64,000 bases of DNA. It comes from Alteromonas halophila. Its GTDB lineage: Bacteria > Pseudomonadota > Gammaproteobacteria > Enterobacterales > Alteromonadaceae. A program made the translations under genes and the position numbers. The notes beneath the pieces are model-generated. The model had not been told where the DNA came from. It was given only the letters and a program-made list of their open reading frames with translations, and ran no database searches. The number at the start of each line of letters is the position of its first letter. Position 1 is the first letter of the stretch. The stretch is taken from NCBI RefSeq assembly GCF_014651815.1, contig NZ_BMXP01000012.1:22730-86729 (forward strand), in the 5' to 3' direction. Shown here in pieces: positions 55,334 through 63,874 of this stretch.

Positions 55334-56668
55334 ATGAGTTCTTCACGCCCATTGGGCATAAAAAAAGCTAGCTCAGCGTATCTGAAATTGATATCTGCTG
55401 CACTGGTAACCATGAGCATATCTGTTCAATCTGCCAATGCGCAAAAGTCTTCAATCACGCTTGAAAATGCGCTCAAACGCACATTATCAAACAACCCAGA
55501 TTTAGTTGTGTTCGAATTTAAATCTTCGGCTTTGGATGGTGAATCAAAAATGGCCAGCTTACGACCTGAAATGTCTGTTGGGGTTGAAGTTGAAAATGTG
55601 TTGGGAACAGGCGAAGTGTCTGGTATCAAAGATGCCGAATTGACACTGACCTTATCGTCGGTCATCGAGCTTGGAGATAAAGTCAGCGGCCGAATGAATG
55701 TGGTGAGTTCAAAAAAAGCACAACTGCTTACACAACGGCGCATTCGTACGCTGGACATCTTGGGTGAAACAACTCGACGATATATCAATGTCATTGTCCA
55801 ACAAGCGTTGCACAAGACTGAGCAACGAGCTGAAATGCTGGCTCGCACAATGCTTCAGACAGTCTCTACACGGGTTGAAGCGGGGGCTTCTTCACCACTT
55901 GAGAAAAAACGTGCAGAGTCAGCGTTGTCGCAGGCGCGTTTGTCGTTATTGATAAGTGAACAAAAACTCAATGAGTATAAACGCGACCTGGCCATCATGT
56001 GGGGTGACACTAACGCTGCGTTTGCGGAAGTTGAAGGGACACTGTTATCGTTTCCAAATTCACTATCACTTGAACATATGCTTTCACAGCTTCAAAGCAA
56101 TCCACACGTTCTGCTTTATGCTGATAACTATCGGGTACAAGAGGCCAGATTGAGAGTGGTTCAGGCCAGTCAGCAGTTCGACATTGCGTGGGAAGCCGGT
56201 ATCCGAAGAATGCAGGGAATTAATGACACAGCGTTAGTCGCCAGTATTTCGGTGCCGTTAAATACCAAGCAGCGGAATCTAGGAGAATACGAACAACAGC
56301 GCGCATTGCTTGACAGTATCGACTATCAAAAACAAGCGAAAATTCGTGAACTCACTCGCCAATTAAATCAAGTCATTAGCGCAAAAGACCAAGCCTTGCT
56401 CACTGTTACGACCCTTCAAGACAATGTCGTTCCCACATTGGAATCTGCATTGAAATTGGCGCGGGATGGCTATGAAAGTGGTCGCTACAACTATATAGAG
56501 TGGGTGACAACGCAACAGCAACTCATAGATATGCAACGAACACTGATAAAAGCCGCAGGCTTAGTCCACCTTCGAAGCGCAGATCTAGAGGCACTTACGG
56601 GAATTCCCGTGTTTTCTGACTCTCCCTCGACGTCTGCTCAATCATCAGAATTACTAGAGAAAAAATAA
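55334..56668 (+). CDS. TolC-family outer membrane factor (CzcC-like)
   Basis: 444 residues with a signal peptide (ISAALVTMSISVQSANA) and the long alternating helical pattern of outer membrane efflux proteins (SITLENALKRTLSNNPDLVV at the start; RDGYESGRYNYIEWVTTQQQ near residue 377). It forms the outer membrane channel of the CBA pump. AAAAGG precedes the ATG. The next gene's ATG overlaps its stop by one base. Confidence 0.87.
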   Translation: MSSSRPLGIKKASSAYLKLISAALVTMSISVQSANAQKSSITLENALKRTLSNNPDLVVFEFKSSALDGESKMASLRPEMSVGVEVENVLGTGEVSGIKDAELTLTLSSVIELGDKVSGRMNVVSSKKAQLLTQRRIRTLDILGETTRRYINVIVQQALHKTEQRAEMLARTMLQTVSTRVEAGASSPLEKKRAESALSQARLSLLISEQKLNEYKRDLAIMWGDTNAAFAEVEGTLLSFPNSLSLEHMLSQLQSNPHVLLYADNYRVQEARLRVVQASQQFDIAWEAGIRRMQGINDTALVASISVPLNTKQRNLGEYEQQRALLDSIDYQKQAKIRELTRQLNQVISAKDQALLTVTTLQDNVVPTLESALKLARDGYESGRYNYIEWVTTQQQLIDMQRTLIKAAGLVHLRSADLEALTGIPVFSDSPSTSAQSSELLEKK

Positions 56669-57603
56669 TGAATACATCACAATTTACATTACTCACTAGC
56701 GCACGTTACTTGCTTGGCGTGTTAGCCATGCTACTTACTTTATTGTTTGCTACTGTCGCCCTGGCTGATGATGACGATGAGGAAGCCGAAGAAAGACCCG
56801 AGTACGTAGTATTATCTCAAGAACGGATGCTTAAACACGATATCGTGACTGCTTCAGCCGCGTCAGGATCATTATCGCTCACAACCAGAACGTTTGGGCG
56901 GATAGTTCATGATCCTGCGTCACTGAGTCATATTCGTGCCCGCTTCGACGGTGTTGTAAAACGTATCATGGTGAATATTGGAGATAAAGTAGAAAAAGGT
57001 GACACGCTGGCAATCATTGAGTCAAACGAGAGTTTAAATCAATACTCAATCACCTCACCGATGTCTGGAAAAATCATAGCTAGACACGCCAATGATGGTG
57101 AGCTCACCAACGGTCAAGTGCTGCTTTCTGTTGCTAATTACTCTCGCGCAATTGCTCAATTGGCTATTTTCCCCAAACAACGTACTCATATTGCCGCTGA
57201 TATGGAAGTCACTTTAAGGCTTGAGGAATTGCAGCAACAATCAAGTATAAGCCACATTACGTCCTCACCGGATGACAAACCCTATTCTATCGCGTTTGTG
57301 AACGTTGATAATGGCAGTGGTTATTGGCCTTTAGGCGCTATGGTAGAGGGTTATATTCAGATTGGTTTCCAAGAAGTCAATCTGGCACTCCCCAAAAGTT
57401 CAATACAAGAGTTAGATGGGCAAACCATTGTTTTTGTCAAAGAAGGGGAACGATTTTACCCCCGCCAAGTAAAACTTGGGAACACGGACAACCGTTTAGT
57501 AGAGATTGTGAAGGGCGTTCAAATAGGCCAGCAAGTCGTTGTAGAAAATAGCTATCTACTAAAAGCTGATTTATTAAAAATGGAGGCGGGCGATGATGAC
57601 TAA
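56668..57603 (+). CDS. RND efflux periplasmic adaptor (CzcB-like)
   Basis: 311 residues. An N-terminal signal/anchor (LLGVLAMLLTLLFATVALA) is followed by an acidic DDDDEEAEE stretch, possibly metal-binding. The HlyD/biotinyl-lipoyl half-motifs are VKRIMVNIGDKVEKGDTLAI (about residues 94-113) and ITSPMSGKIIARHANDGE. It links pump and outer membrane channel. Ends in GDDD. Confidence 0.87.
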   Translation: MNTSQFTLLTSARYLLGVLAMLLTLLFATVALADDDDEEAEERPEYVVLSQERMLKHDIVTASAASGSLSLTTRTFGRIVHDPASLSHIRARFDGVVKRIMVNIGDKVEKGDTLAIIESNESLNQYSITSPMSGKIIARHANDGELTNGQVLLSVANYSRAIAQLAIFPKQRTHIAADMEVTLRLEELQQQSSISHITSSPDDKPYSIAFVNVDNGSGYWPLGAMVEGYIQIGFQEVNLALPKSSIQELDGQTIVFVKEGERFYPRQVKLGNTDNRLVEIVKGVQIGQQVVVENSYLLKADLLKMEAGDDD

Positions 57604-57667
57604 TTACCTGCGCATTTATTGTCAAAAGCAAAGCCAAGTCCATAAAAACGGTGAGGTGAGAGCATGA
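57596..57667 (+). CDS. Possible 23-residue coupling ORF between adaptor and pump genes
   Basis: A frame from ATG 57596 (or 57593) overlaps the end of the adaptor gene and ends TGA 57665-57667, which overlaps the pump's ATG (ATGA). This would carry ribosomes from one gene to the next. The peptide (starts MTNYLRIYC) has no recognisable feature and may be chance. Confidence 0.25.
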   Translation: MTNYLRIYCQKQSQVHKNGEVRA

Positions 57668-60600
57668 TTGCACGAATACTCCGTCTGTCGATTGAGCGCC
57701 GTGGTGTCATGATGTTGTTCGCCTTGTTTGTCGCCTTTTTTGGTATGTACAGTTACAAACAACTGCCGATTGATGCTGTGCCTGATATCACCAACGTGCA
57801 AGTGCAGATAAATACCGCAACCCCAGGTTACTCGCCTTTGGAGACTGAGCAACGCATAACGTTTATAGTTGAAACCTCGCTGGCCGGTTTGCCTAATTTA
57901 TCGTATACCCGCTCGATATCACGCTATGGCTTGTCGCAAGTCACAGTCGTGTTTAAAGAGGGCACCGATTTATATTTCGCACGAAATCTCGTCAACGAGC
58001 GTCTCACCGCCATCGCGGCGCAATTGCCAACAGGGTTAACCCCTGAAATGGGCCCTATCGCCACAGGCTTGGGTGAAATTTACATGTACTCGTTAAGTGC
58101 TGAGCCTCAGGCGCGACAGGACAACGGTCAACCCTATGATGCTATGGCATTAAGGGAGATCCATGATTGGGTAGTTAAGCCCCAATTGTCGCTTGTTGAG
58201 GGGGTGACCGAGGTTTATGCGGTAGGCGGATTTGAAAAGCAATATCATGTGAATCCTAATCCAGTCGCAATGATAAACTTTGGGATAAGTACAGGTGACC
58301 TTCTCAGTGCGCTAGAACGCAACAATGCGAATCAAGGCGCTGGTTTTGTAGAACAAAATGGGCAACAAGTACTGATCAGATCGGAAGCCCAACTGAAGGG
58401 CATCGACGATATCGGCCAAGTGGTTGTTAAGATCATTGATGGCGTACCGGTAAAAATTCAAGACATCGCCCAAATCAACCTCGGTAAAGAGCTGCGCTCT
58501 GGAGCCGGCACGTTAAATGGCCAAGAAACAGTGATTGGCACGACAATGATGTTAGTGGGAGAAAACTCTCGTACGGTCGCCAAAGCTGTGGACAGTAAGC
58601 TCGAAACCATTAAAACAAGCTTACCCGAGGGCGTTATCCTTGAAGCGGTTTACGATAGAACAAGCCTCGTTGACAAAACCATCGACACAGTACAGAAAAA
58701 CCTCGTCGAGGGCGCTTTACTTGTCATCGTTGTGCTATTCGTTTTGCTTGGGAATGTGCGAGCTGCACTTATTACAGCCGCTGTAATACCCCTGGCAATG
58801 CTTGCCACGATATCGGGTATGGTCAAAACCGATGTGTCTGCTAACTTAATGAGTTTAGGCGCACTGGATTTTGGCTTGATTGTCGATGGCGCAGTTATCA
58901 TTGTTGAAAACTGTATCAGGCGATTATCCGAATCCCAGAAGCAAAACGGCGCAACTCTACCGCTCAAAGAAAGACTGAATGTTGTATATGAAGCCACTAA
59001 TGAAGTCATACGTCCCAGTTTGTTTGGTGTATTGATCATTACCATTGTTTATATCCCCTTGTTCACGCTCACTGGCGTCGAAGGTAAAATGTTCCACCCC
59101 ATGGCAGCGACCGTGATAATGGCTTTGCTTGCCGCAATGGTATTTTGTTTTACCGTAGTGCCTGCGGCGATAGCAATTTTCATGAGAGGTAAAATTAGCG
59201 AAAAAGAAAGCCCAATTATTAAAGGTGCAAAGGCAGTCTATCGTCCTGTTTTAACCGGAGCGCTGCGTTTTAGATGGCTAGTGGTAGTAGCAGCGAGTGC
59301 TTTGGTTGTCGGCAGTTTATGGATGGGCAGTAAATTAGGCTCCGAGTTTATTCCCCAGCTCAATGAAGGTGATATCTTAGTACAGGCAATACGGATCCCT
59401 GGGACAGGGGTAGAACAAGCAGTTGAAATGCAAAAAACTCTTGAAGCGAAACTTATGCAGTATGAGCAAGTACAGACGGTATTCGGTCGCACGGGTACGG
59501 GTGAGGTCGCCACCGACCCTATGCCACCAAACATTACTGATACGTTTGTTATTTTAAAGCCTCGGGAGCAATGGCCCGATCCATCAATGACAAAAGCTGA
59601 GTTAGTGGAAACGTTTGAAGAGGACTTGTTTACTTTGCCCGGCAATAATTATGAATTTACGCAACCTATACAAATGCGTTTTAACGAATTGATTAGTGGC
59701 GTAAGGGCAGATTTGGGGATAAAGCTATTTGGGGATGACTTAGATACGCTCTTTGCATCTGCTTCTGACATTTTGACCGTTATTTCAACGATTGAAGGAG
59801 CTGATGACGCGAGGCTTGAGCAGGTAGAAGGCATTCCAATCTTCACCGTCACACCAAAGCCTGATCAATTGGCACGCTTTGGTTTGGATATAGCCGACTT
59901 GCAGTTATGGCTCAATGCTGCGACAGGTGGAGAAACCGCTGGAATGATTTTTGAAGGCGACAGACGCTTTGAGATTGTCGTGCGATATGGCGACGACATT
60001 CGAAATGAACTCACTCAGCTTGAGAGCGTTCCCATCGTCACGCCCTCTGGTGAGCATGTACCGATAAGCGAATTAGCCACACTGGCATTTAAAGAAGTAC
60101 CTAGCCAAATAAGCCGGGAAAATGGCAAACGTAGTATTGTTGTCACAGCAAATGTGCGTGACAGAGATATTGGCACTTTTGTTGAAGAAGCTCAGGCGAG
60201 AATCAATGATGAAGTAGATTTACCTGCTGGTTATTGGCTCGACTATGGTGGAACCTTTGAGCAGCTCGAGAGTGCGAGTCAACGATTGACTATTGTGGTA
60301 CCCGTTACGTTGTTTGTGATATTGACTATGCTGGTGATTGCGTTTGGCTCTATACGCGATGCGTTAATTATCTTCACAGGTATCCCTTTGGCATTAACAG
60401 GCGGTGTAATGTCTCTTTGGTTAAGGGATATGCCTTTATCCATATCCGCATCGGTAGGGTTTATCGCATTATCGGGAATTGCCGTGCTAAACGGATTGGT
60501 AATGCTGTCCTTTATAAAGCAACGTTTGCTAGAAACCGGAGAATTAGTGAATAGCATTGTTGAAGGAGCACTGATTCGATTACGTCCAGTGCTAATGACG

Positions 60601-60774
60601 GCATTAGTGGCAAGCTTAGGGTTTGTGCCCATGGCGCTCAATACGGGCATAGGTGCAGAGGTGCAACGGCCTTTGGCCACGGTGGTCATCGGCGGGATAA
60701 TATCGTCAACCTTGCTAACACTGGTAGTGCTGCCTGTACTCTATCGACTCGTGCATAGTAAAGGGGATCAGTAG
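57664..60774 (+). CDS. Heavy-metal RND efflux pump (CzcA/CusA family)
   Basis: 1036 residues with the RND layout of 12 helices and two large periplasmic loops. HME-type features are YKQLPIDAVPDITNVQVQI (residues about 31-49), the helix-4 motif LGALDFGLIVDGAVIIVEN (about 399-417), with DFG...D pattern as in CzcA, and SRENGKRSIVVTANV in the second loop. Proton-driven export of Zn/Co/Cd is the likely role; the DFGxxxD pattern speaks for divalent ions rather than Cu/Ag. GAGGTGAG precedes ATG. Confidence 0.92.
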   Translation: MIARILRLSIERRGVMMLFALFVAFFGMYSYKQLPIDAVPDITNVQVQINTATPGYSPLETEQRITFIVETSLAGLPNLSYTRSISRYGLSQVTVVFKEGTDLYFARNLVNERLTAIAAQLPTGLTPEMGPIATGLGEIYMYSLSAEPQARQDNGQPYDAMALREIHDWVVKPQLSLVEGVTEVYAVGGFEKQYHVNPNPVAMINFGISTGDLLSALERNNANQGAGFVEQNGQQVLIRSEAQLKGIDDIGQVVVKIIDGVPVKIQDIAQINLGKELRSGAGTLNGQETVIGTTMMLVGENSRTVAKAVDSKLETIKTSLPEGVILEAVYDRTSLVDKTIDTVQKNLVEGALLVIVVLFVLLGNVRAALITAAVIPLAMLATISGMVKTDVSANLMSLGALDFGLIVDGAVIIVENCIRRLSESQKQNGATLPLKERLNVVYEATNEVIRPSLFGVLIITIVYIPLFTLTGVEGKMFHPMAATVIMALLAAMVFCFTVVPAAIAIFMRGKISEKESPIIKGAKAVYRPVLTGALRFRWLVVVAASALVVGSLWMGSKLGSEFIPQLNEGDILVQAIRIPGTGVEQAVEMQKTLEAKLMQYEQVQTVFGRTGTGEVATDPMPPNITDTFVILKPREQWPDPSMTKAELVETFEEDLFTLPGNNYEFTQPIQMRFNELISGVRADLGIKLFGDDLDTLFASASDILTVISTIEGADDARLEQVEGIPIFTVTPKPDQLARFGLDIADLQLWLNAATGGETAGMIFEGDRRFEIVVRYGDDIRNELTQLESVPIVTPSGEHVPISELATLAFKEVPSQISRENGKRSIVVTANVRDRDIGTFVEEAQARINDEVDLPAGYWLDYGGTFEQLESASQRLTIVVPVTLFVILTMLVIAFGSIRDALIIFTGIPLALTGGVMSLWLRDMPLSISASVGFIALSGIAVLNGLVMLSFIKQRLLETGELVNSIVEGALIRLRPVLMTALVASLGFVPMALNTGIGAEVQRPLATVVIGGIISSTLLTLVVLPVLYRLVHSKGDQ

Positions 60775-60778
60775 TGTT

Positions 60779-60810
60779 CTTGGGCATTTATTCGTAAATG
60801 CCCAAGTTTT
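60779..60810 (+). terminator. Rho-independent terminator of the efflux operon
   Basis: A perfect 12-bp stem CTTGGGCATTTA / TAAATGCCCAAG with a TTCG tetraloop (60791-60794) and T4 tail, directly after the pump stop. Confidence 0.9.
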
Positions 60811-60834
60811 ACCTGAACGATTTTTAGGTACCTA

Positions 60835-60865
60835 TTGACTCTTTATTAAGTATAGACTTTACAAT
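60835..60865 (+). promoter_or_regulatory. Second MerR-type promoter, upstream of the ICMT gene
   Basis: TTGACT (60835-60840) and TACAAT (60860-60865) are separated by 19 bases. The spacer has AAGTATAGACTTTA identical to the exporter promoter, with a degenerate left dyad arm. The same MerR regulator probably drives both transcripts. Confidence 0.75.
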
Positions 60866-60899
60866 CATATTCTTAACGTCATGTACGATAAGGATAGAT

Positions 60900-61499
60900 A
60901 TGGTTTCGCTTATTTTAATTAGTAGTTTTTTGGCGCTAGCCGTCCTCGGTAGAAGCTTTGTTCAATATAAGAGAAATGGTGATTTTGGTATAAGAGCAGC
61001 ATCTATAAACGCACCATTAATAGAAATTGTACCAGGGGCTATATTCGTGGTTACGTTTTGCTTTGCATTTGGTCTAGTTCTTTTTGGTTACTTAGGACGT
61101 GCGCCCCTACTATTTGTTCCTTCAATTCCATTTCAGCTTCTCGGCTCCTTGATTGGCGCCTGCGGAATTGCTGTAACTTTGTTGTCTCAAATTCAAATGG
61201 GAGATTCATGGCGTATTGGCGTTGACCAGCAAGAAACGACTGCACTTATTACCCACGGGATTTACGCAAAGTCTCGCAACCCCATTTACTTTGGTATTTT
61301 TCTATTTTGGGCAGGGGTGTGTATAACGTTCCCACATTTGCTGCTTTGGGCATGTGCTTTTGTATGTTGGATTTGCATTGAAGTGATTGTTCGACAAATT
61401 GAAGAGCCTTATTTGAAGAAAGTGCATGGCGATGATTTTCTAAAATATAAGTCTGACACTAACCGATACATACCTAAGCTTTCACGCTTTAAGTTTTGA
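60900..61499 (+). CDS. Isoprenylcysteine methyltransferase (ICMT/PEMT)-family membrane protein
   Basis: 199 residues with about four or five membrane helices. The C-terminal SAM-binding signature of the ICMT/phospholipid methyltransferase family is visible: LITHGIYAKSRNPIYFGIF (about residues 118-136) and RQIEEPYLKKVHGDDFLKY (about 163-181). Bacterial members often sit beside metal-efflux genes, but the methylated substrate is unknown. It has its own MerR-type promoter. AGGA precedes the ATG. Confidence 0.82.
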   Translation: MVSLILISSFLALAVLGRSFVQYKRNGDFGIRAASINAPLIEIVPGAIFVVTFCFAFGLVLFGYLGRAPLLFVPSIPFQLLGSLIGACGIAVTLLSQIQMGDSWRIGVDQQETTALITHGIYAKSRNPIYFGIFLFWAGVCITFPHLLLWACAFVCWICIEVIVRQIEEPYLKKVHGDDFLKYKSDTNRYIPKLSRFKF

Positions 61500-61590
61500 C
61501 GCTTAAATAAGTAATGGCGCAGGCTGCTTTATATGCATAAACTAACGAACGGTATCTTTTAACGTCCATTTTTATGAACTGTCGTTATTC

Positions 61591-61705
61591 TTAAATAAAG
61601 TGAGCCGACTGATTATGTTTGCAAGCCCGTTCTCGATTAGCGTGAGTTCATTGTCAATTAAAGTGAGTCAGGCACCGGTCATATTCTCACTTAATGTGAG
61701 TCCAA
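61591..61705 (+). repeat. Four phased GTGAG direct repeats (possible IS21-like end)
   Basis: Variants of ATTAAAGTGAGTC occur with GTGAG at 61600, 61642, 61663 and 61696, spaced 42, 21 and 33 bp, close to whole helical turns. CTCAC-TTAAT-GTGAG (61686-61700) makes the last one palindromic. Multiple phased repeats are known at the ends of IS21-family elements; assigning them here is inference. Confidence 0.5.
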
Positions 61706-61719
61706 AATGTACGATGTAA

Positions 61720-62508
61720 TCAAGTCAGAGGGATTATGTTCGCGAGCCACTACAGCTAGTAATAGCAACTGATAGTAGACTTCGATGGGGAAGGGCTTGG
61801 GATTGTTGTCCAAAAATAATTCCTCTTGTAAGACAGGACTCTGTTTTATGTTTTGCTGGAAACACACAATATGCATATCCAATGATGGTGCAAATAAATA
61901 ATTCTATCTCTATGCATACAAAATCGTCATCTCGCGCCATCGATATAACAGATTTAAAAGGGCACATCCTAAAAGTTATCGAAGGAATGAGAGAGCATAT
62001 TCATGATCTTCCAAAAGGTAGCGATGCATTTGAAGTACCAGATGCGATGTTTTTATTTGCTGGATATTCTTGGAAAACTAATAGCTTTAAGATTTGGACA
62101 CTATATTACGACCAAGAAAAAGATGAATTTCATTTTCGTAAAGCGTCTAATCATAAAAAAAGAGCCGATGGTACGAAATATTATGCCTTCATAGGCAATA
62201 ATACTGATGTTGCGAGACGAAAAATGACAAAGCTTATACATTCTAAAGGTATTGCTAACATCCCAGGTCTAGATATGGAGCCACTAGAAGTTTTGATTGA
62301 AATGATTCGTGATGAAAAATACCCACATATAGGCGGCGCTCCACAAATCGTTAAAGTGTATAAGCATATGAATGTACTCCCATACTCAGTTTACTGGCCA
62401 AACAAAGAATCGGGAAACAAAACATTTCTTGGTCGCCCAATGCTAGATTATGAAGTAAATGAATATTTTACGTTGGATCCTGATAGTTTAGAGCTAGACA
62501 AAAACTAA
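61720..62508 (+). pseudogene. Ntn-hydrolase (proteasome-like) protein gene with disrupted 5' end
   Basis: An ATG-initiated frame begins only at 61882 (208 residues), but the same frame is open back to 61720 and encodes LVIATDSRLRWGRAWD, then CCPKIIPLVRQDSVLCFAG and NTQYAYPMM. This looks like the N-terminal strands of a proteasome/HslV-like fold (ATDSR... and FAG). No start codon lies in that stretch. An ATG at 61707 in another frame would join it if one G of GGG (61730-61732) were absent, so a frameshift or IS-linked truncation is likely. Role unknown. The stop TAA lies inside an attC-like site. Confidence 0.6.
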
Positions 62509-62585
62509 CAAAAAACTGTTGACGCTCCCTTCGCTTCGCTCCGTATTATAGCCTACGTATTTGTGCCCAAAGTTGGGCGTTGAAG
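62505..62585 (+). other. attC-like (VCR-type) recombination site
   Basis: Begins CTAACAAAAAACTG overlapping the preceding stop codon, has TTCGCTTCGCTCCG in the middle as in many Vibrio-type attC sites, and ends TTGGGCGTTG. Arm complementarity is weak, so this is a resemblance, not a proven site. The 62586-62715 remainder shows a hairpin TCAGA-TCAGG-TCTGA (about 62690-62704) and no gene. Confidence 0.35.
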
Positions 62586-62715
62586 GTCTGCAATTTGTCT
62601 GAAGCTGCCCGTCGCTAAATACTCCGCATAACATCCGCTATTCGCTCTTTGCTGCCATCCGCCTAGCTCAAGACTTTGCAGCGCGTTTGTCAGATCAGGT
62701 CTGAGTTAGTACAAC

Positions 62716-63618
62716 TTAAGTGTAGCCTGCGTCAAGCTCTGACTGCATATTTCTTGGAATGTGCTTGTGAACTGCAATCACTTCATATCTAGAGTTTGTG
62801 TATATACCTGTCTCTTCATCTCTTGATTGATAAATTTTAAGTACAGCTTCGAGTGAATCACCTGGAGCTACTGTAATTTTATGAGCAAAAAAATCGTTAT
62901 AAAAGTTATCATCAAGCACTGGTGCTGAGATTTTAATTCCGCGCCAAATAAATTCCCATTTGCGTTTAGTACGCTCAAGAATTGCTCTTTTTATTTGGAG
63001 GTCTGCTACTTCTTGAACCTCCCTTTGCGGCTCGTCAATTTCGATTGGTCTAGATAATAGAGGAAAGGCGCTTCTAGGGATTAAGATGTCTGGCGCTTCG
63101 TCATTAATGTCTTTAGTGAAACCAAAACTTGTTACGTTCTTATCCTTTTCCACAGCTTCAAAAGTTTTAGATACACTCTTTCTAAACTTCTCAGATTTCT
63201 CAACTTCTTTTTGAGCTTCATATACGCTTTTAGGCACTATTATTTGCTTATCACCTTGTTGAATAATTACTTGTGAATCATCAATAATAATTTTTACATC
63301 AGTATCAGGTGCTAAGGTGTGTTGGTAAATAAAAGAAGTTATTATTCCAATAGCAATGGCTTCTAGCCTATTTGAGTTGAATAAGTTCTTTAAACCTTTG
63401 TATACCGTTTTAACTTTCGCTCGAAAGCTACCTTCACCGAAAGCTTCGACTAATACTTCAACCTCGTACCCGGGGTTAATTATGGAATTAGCCTCTTTAA
63501 TCGCGTCAGCAAGAGATACTAAAGATGATGCTAACGTATAAGCATTTATCTTTTTTCGCTCTCCACCAAAGTGTAAAACGAATTCTTCTTCAAATTCCCT
63601 AAGATTGACAACTTCCAC
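62716..63618 (-). CDS. Uncharacterised 300-residue protein with a central hydrophobic segment
   Basis: 300 residues. An N-terminal domain (EEFVLHFGGERKKINAYTLASSL in pieces, about residues 10-32) is followed by EVEVLVEAFGEGSFRAKV (about 51-68), then a hydrophobic helix LEAIAIGIITSFIYQHTL (about 84-101). A helical, Lys/Glu-rich middle and a beta-rich C-terminal domain follow (VAPGDSLEAVLKIYQ). Similar proteins occur in islands, but I cannot name the family. GTG 63618 has AAGGAT 6 bases upstream. It lies reverse between two attC-like sites. Confidence 0.75.
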   Translation of the reverse strand: MEVVNLREFEEEFVLHFGGERKKINAYTLASSLVSLADAIKEANSIINPGYEVEVLVEAFGEGSFRAKVKTVYKGLKNLFNSNRLEAIAIGIITSFIYQHTLAPDTDVKIIIDDSQVIIQQGDKQIIVPKSVYEAQKEVEKSEKFRKSVSKTFEAVEKDKNVTSFGFTKDINDEAPDILIPRSAFPLLSRPIEIDEPQREVQEVADLQIKRAILERTKRKWEFIWRGIKISAPVLDDNFYNDFFAHKITVAPGDSLEAVLKIYQSRDEETGIYTNSRYEVIAVHKHIPRNMQSELDAGYT

Positions 63619-63633
63619 GATACATCCTTATAA

Positions 63634-63679
63634 ACTTAACGCTCCACCGTATGTGTCGGGGAGCAGTGGCTTGTTAAGT
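63634..63679 (+). other. Short attC-like site
   Basis: ACTTAAC (63634-63640) fits the integron R'' consensus RYYYAAC. GTTAAGT (63673-63679) fits the R' consensus GTTRRRY and is its exact complement. After 3-base spacers, CCAC and GTGG also pair, leaving an 18-base loop. Geometry is attC-like but short, and no integrase is visible. Confidence 0.45.
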
Positions 63680-63680
63680 G

Positions 63681-63708
63681 TGGTGGGGTTCGGGGGAATC
63701 GACCCCCC
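63681..63708 (-). other. tRNA 3'-end-like fragment
   Basis: On the minus strand: 5-bp stem GGGGG, 7-base loop GTCGATT, CCCCC, then GAACCCC, A and CCA. This is the exact geometry of a tRNA T-arm, acceptor 3' strand, discriminator and CCA end; the loop differs from TTCGANT at one base. No 5' acceptor half or anticodon arm is found next to it. Candidate integration (att) duplicate of a tRNA gene end. Confidence 0.45.
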
Positions 63709-63874
63709 ATGGCGCGCTCCCGGGCGGATAACAGTAGTATTTTTGGCTTGTGACTCGCTCGAAATAGAATCTACCTCCAGGCACCCCAGTAACGCCACGA
63801 TTCCACTTTTTACGTTTTTCATAATATTACTATTGCTCTTCATATCTGCTTTCTCCTGTTCCAAAGTCACCAAA

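Noticed and set aside
61882..62508. Intact 208-residue gene starting at ATG 61882
   Set aside because: The upstream in-frame sequence carries convincing Ntn-fold strands, so the ATG is internal to a longer, disrupted gene.
63681..63760. Complete tRNA gene on the minus strand
   Set aside because: No 5' acceptor strand pairing with GAACCCC, D-arm or anticodon arm is found at the required distance; only the 3' end is present.
63628..63873. 81-codon minus-strand frame over the tRNA-like fragment
   Set aside because: Its GGSIPPNPTT portion is just the translation of the tRNA-like sequence; no protein family.
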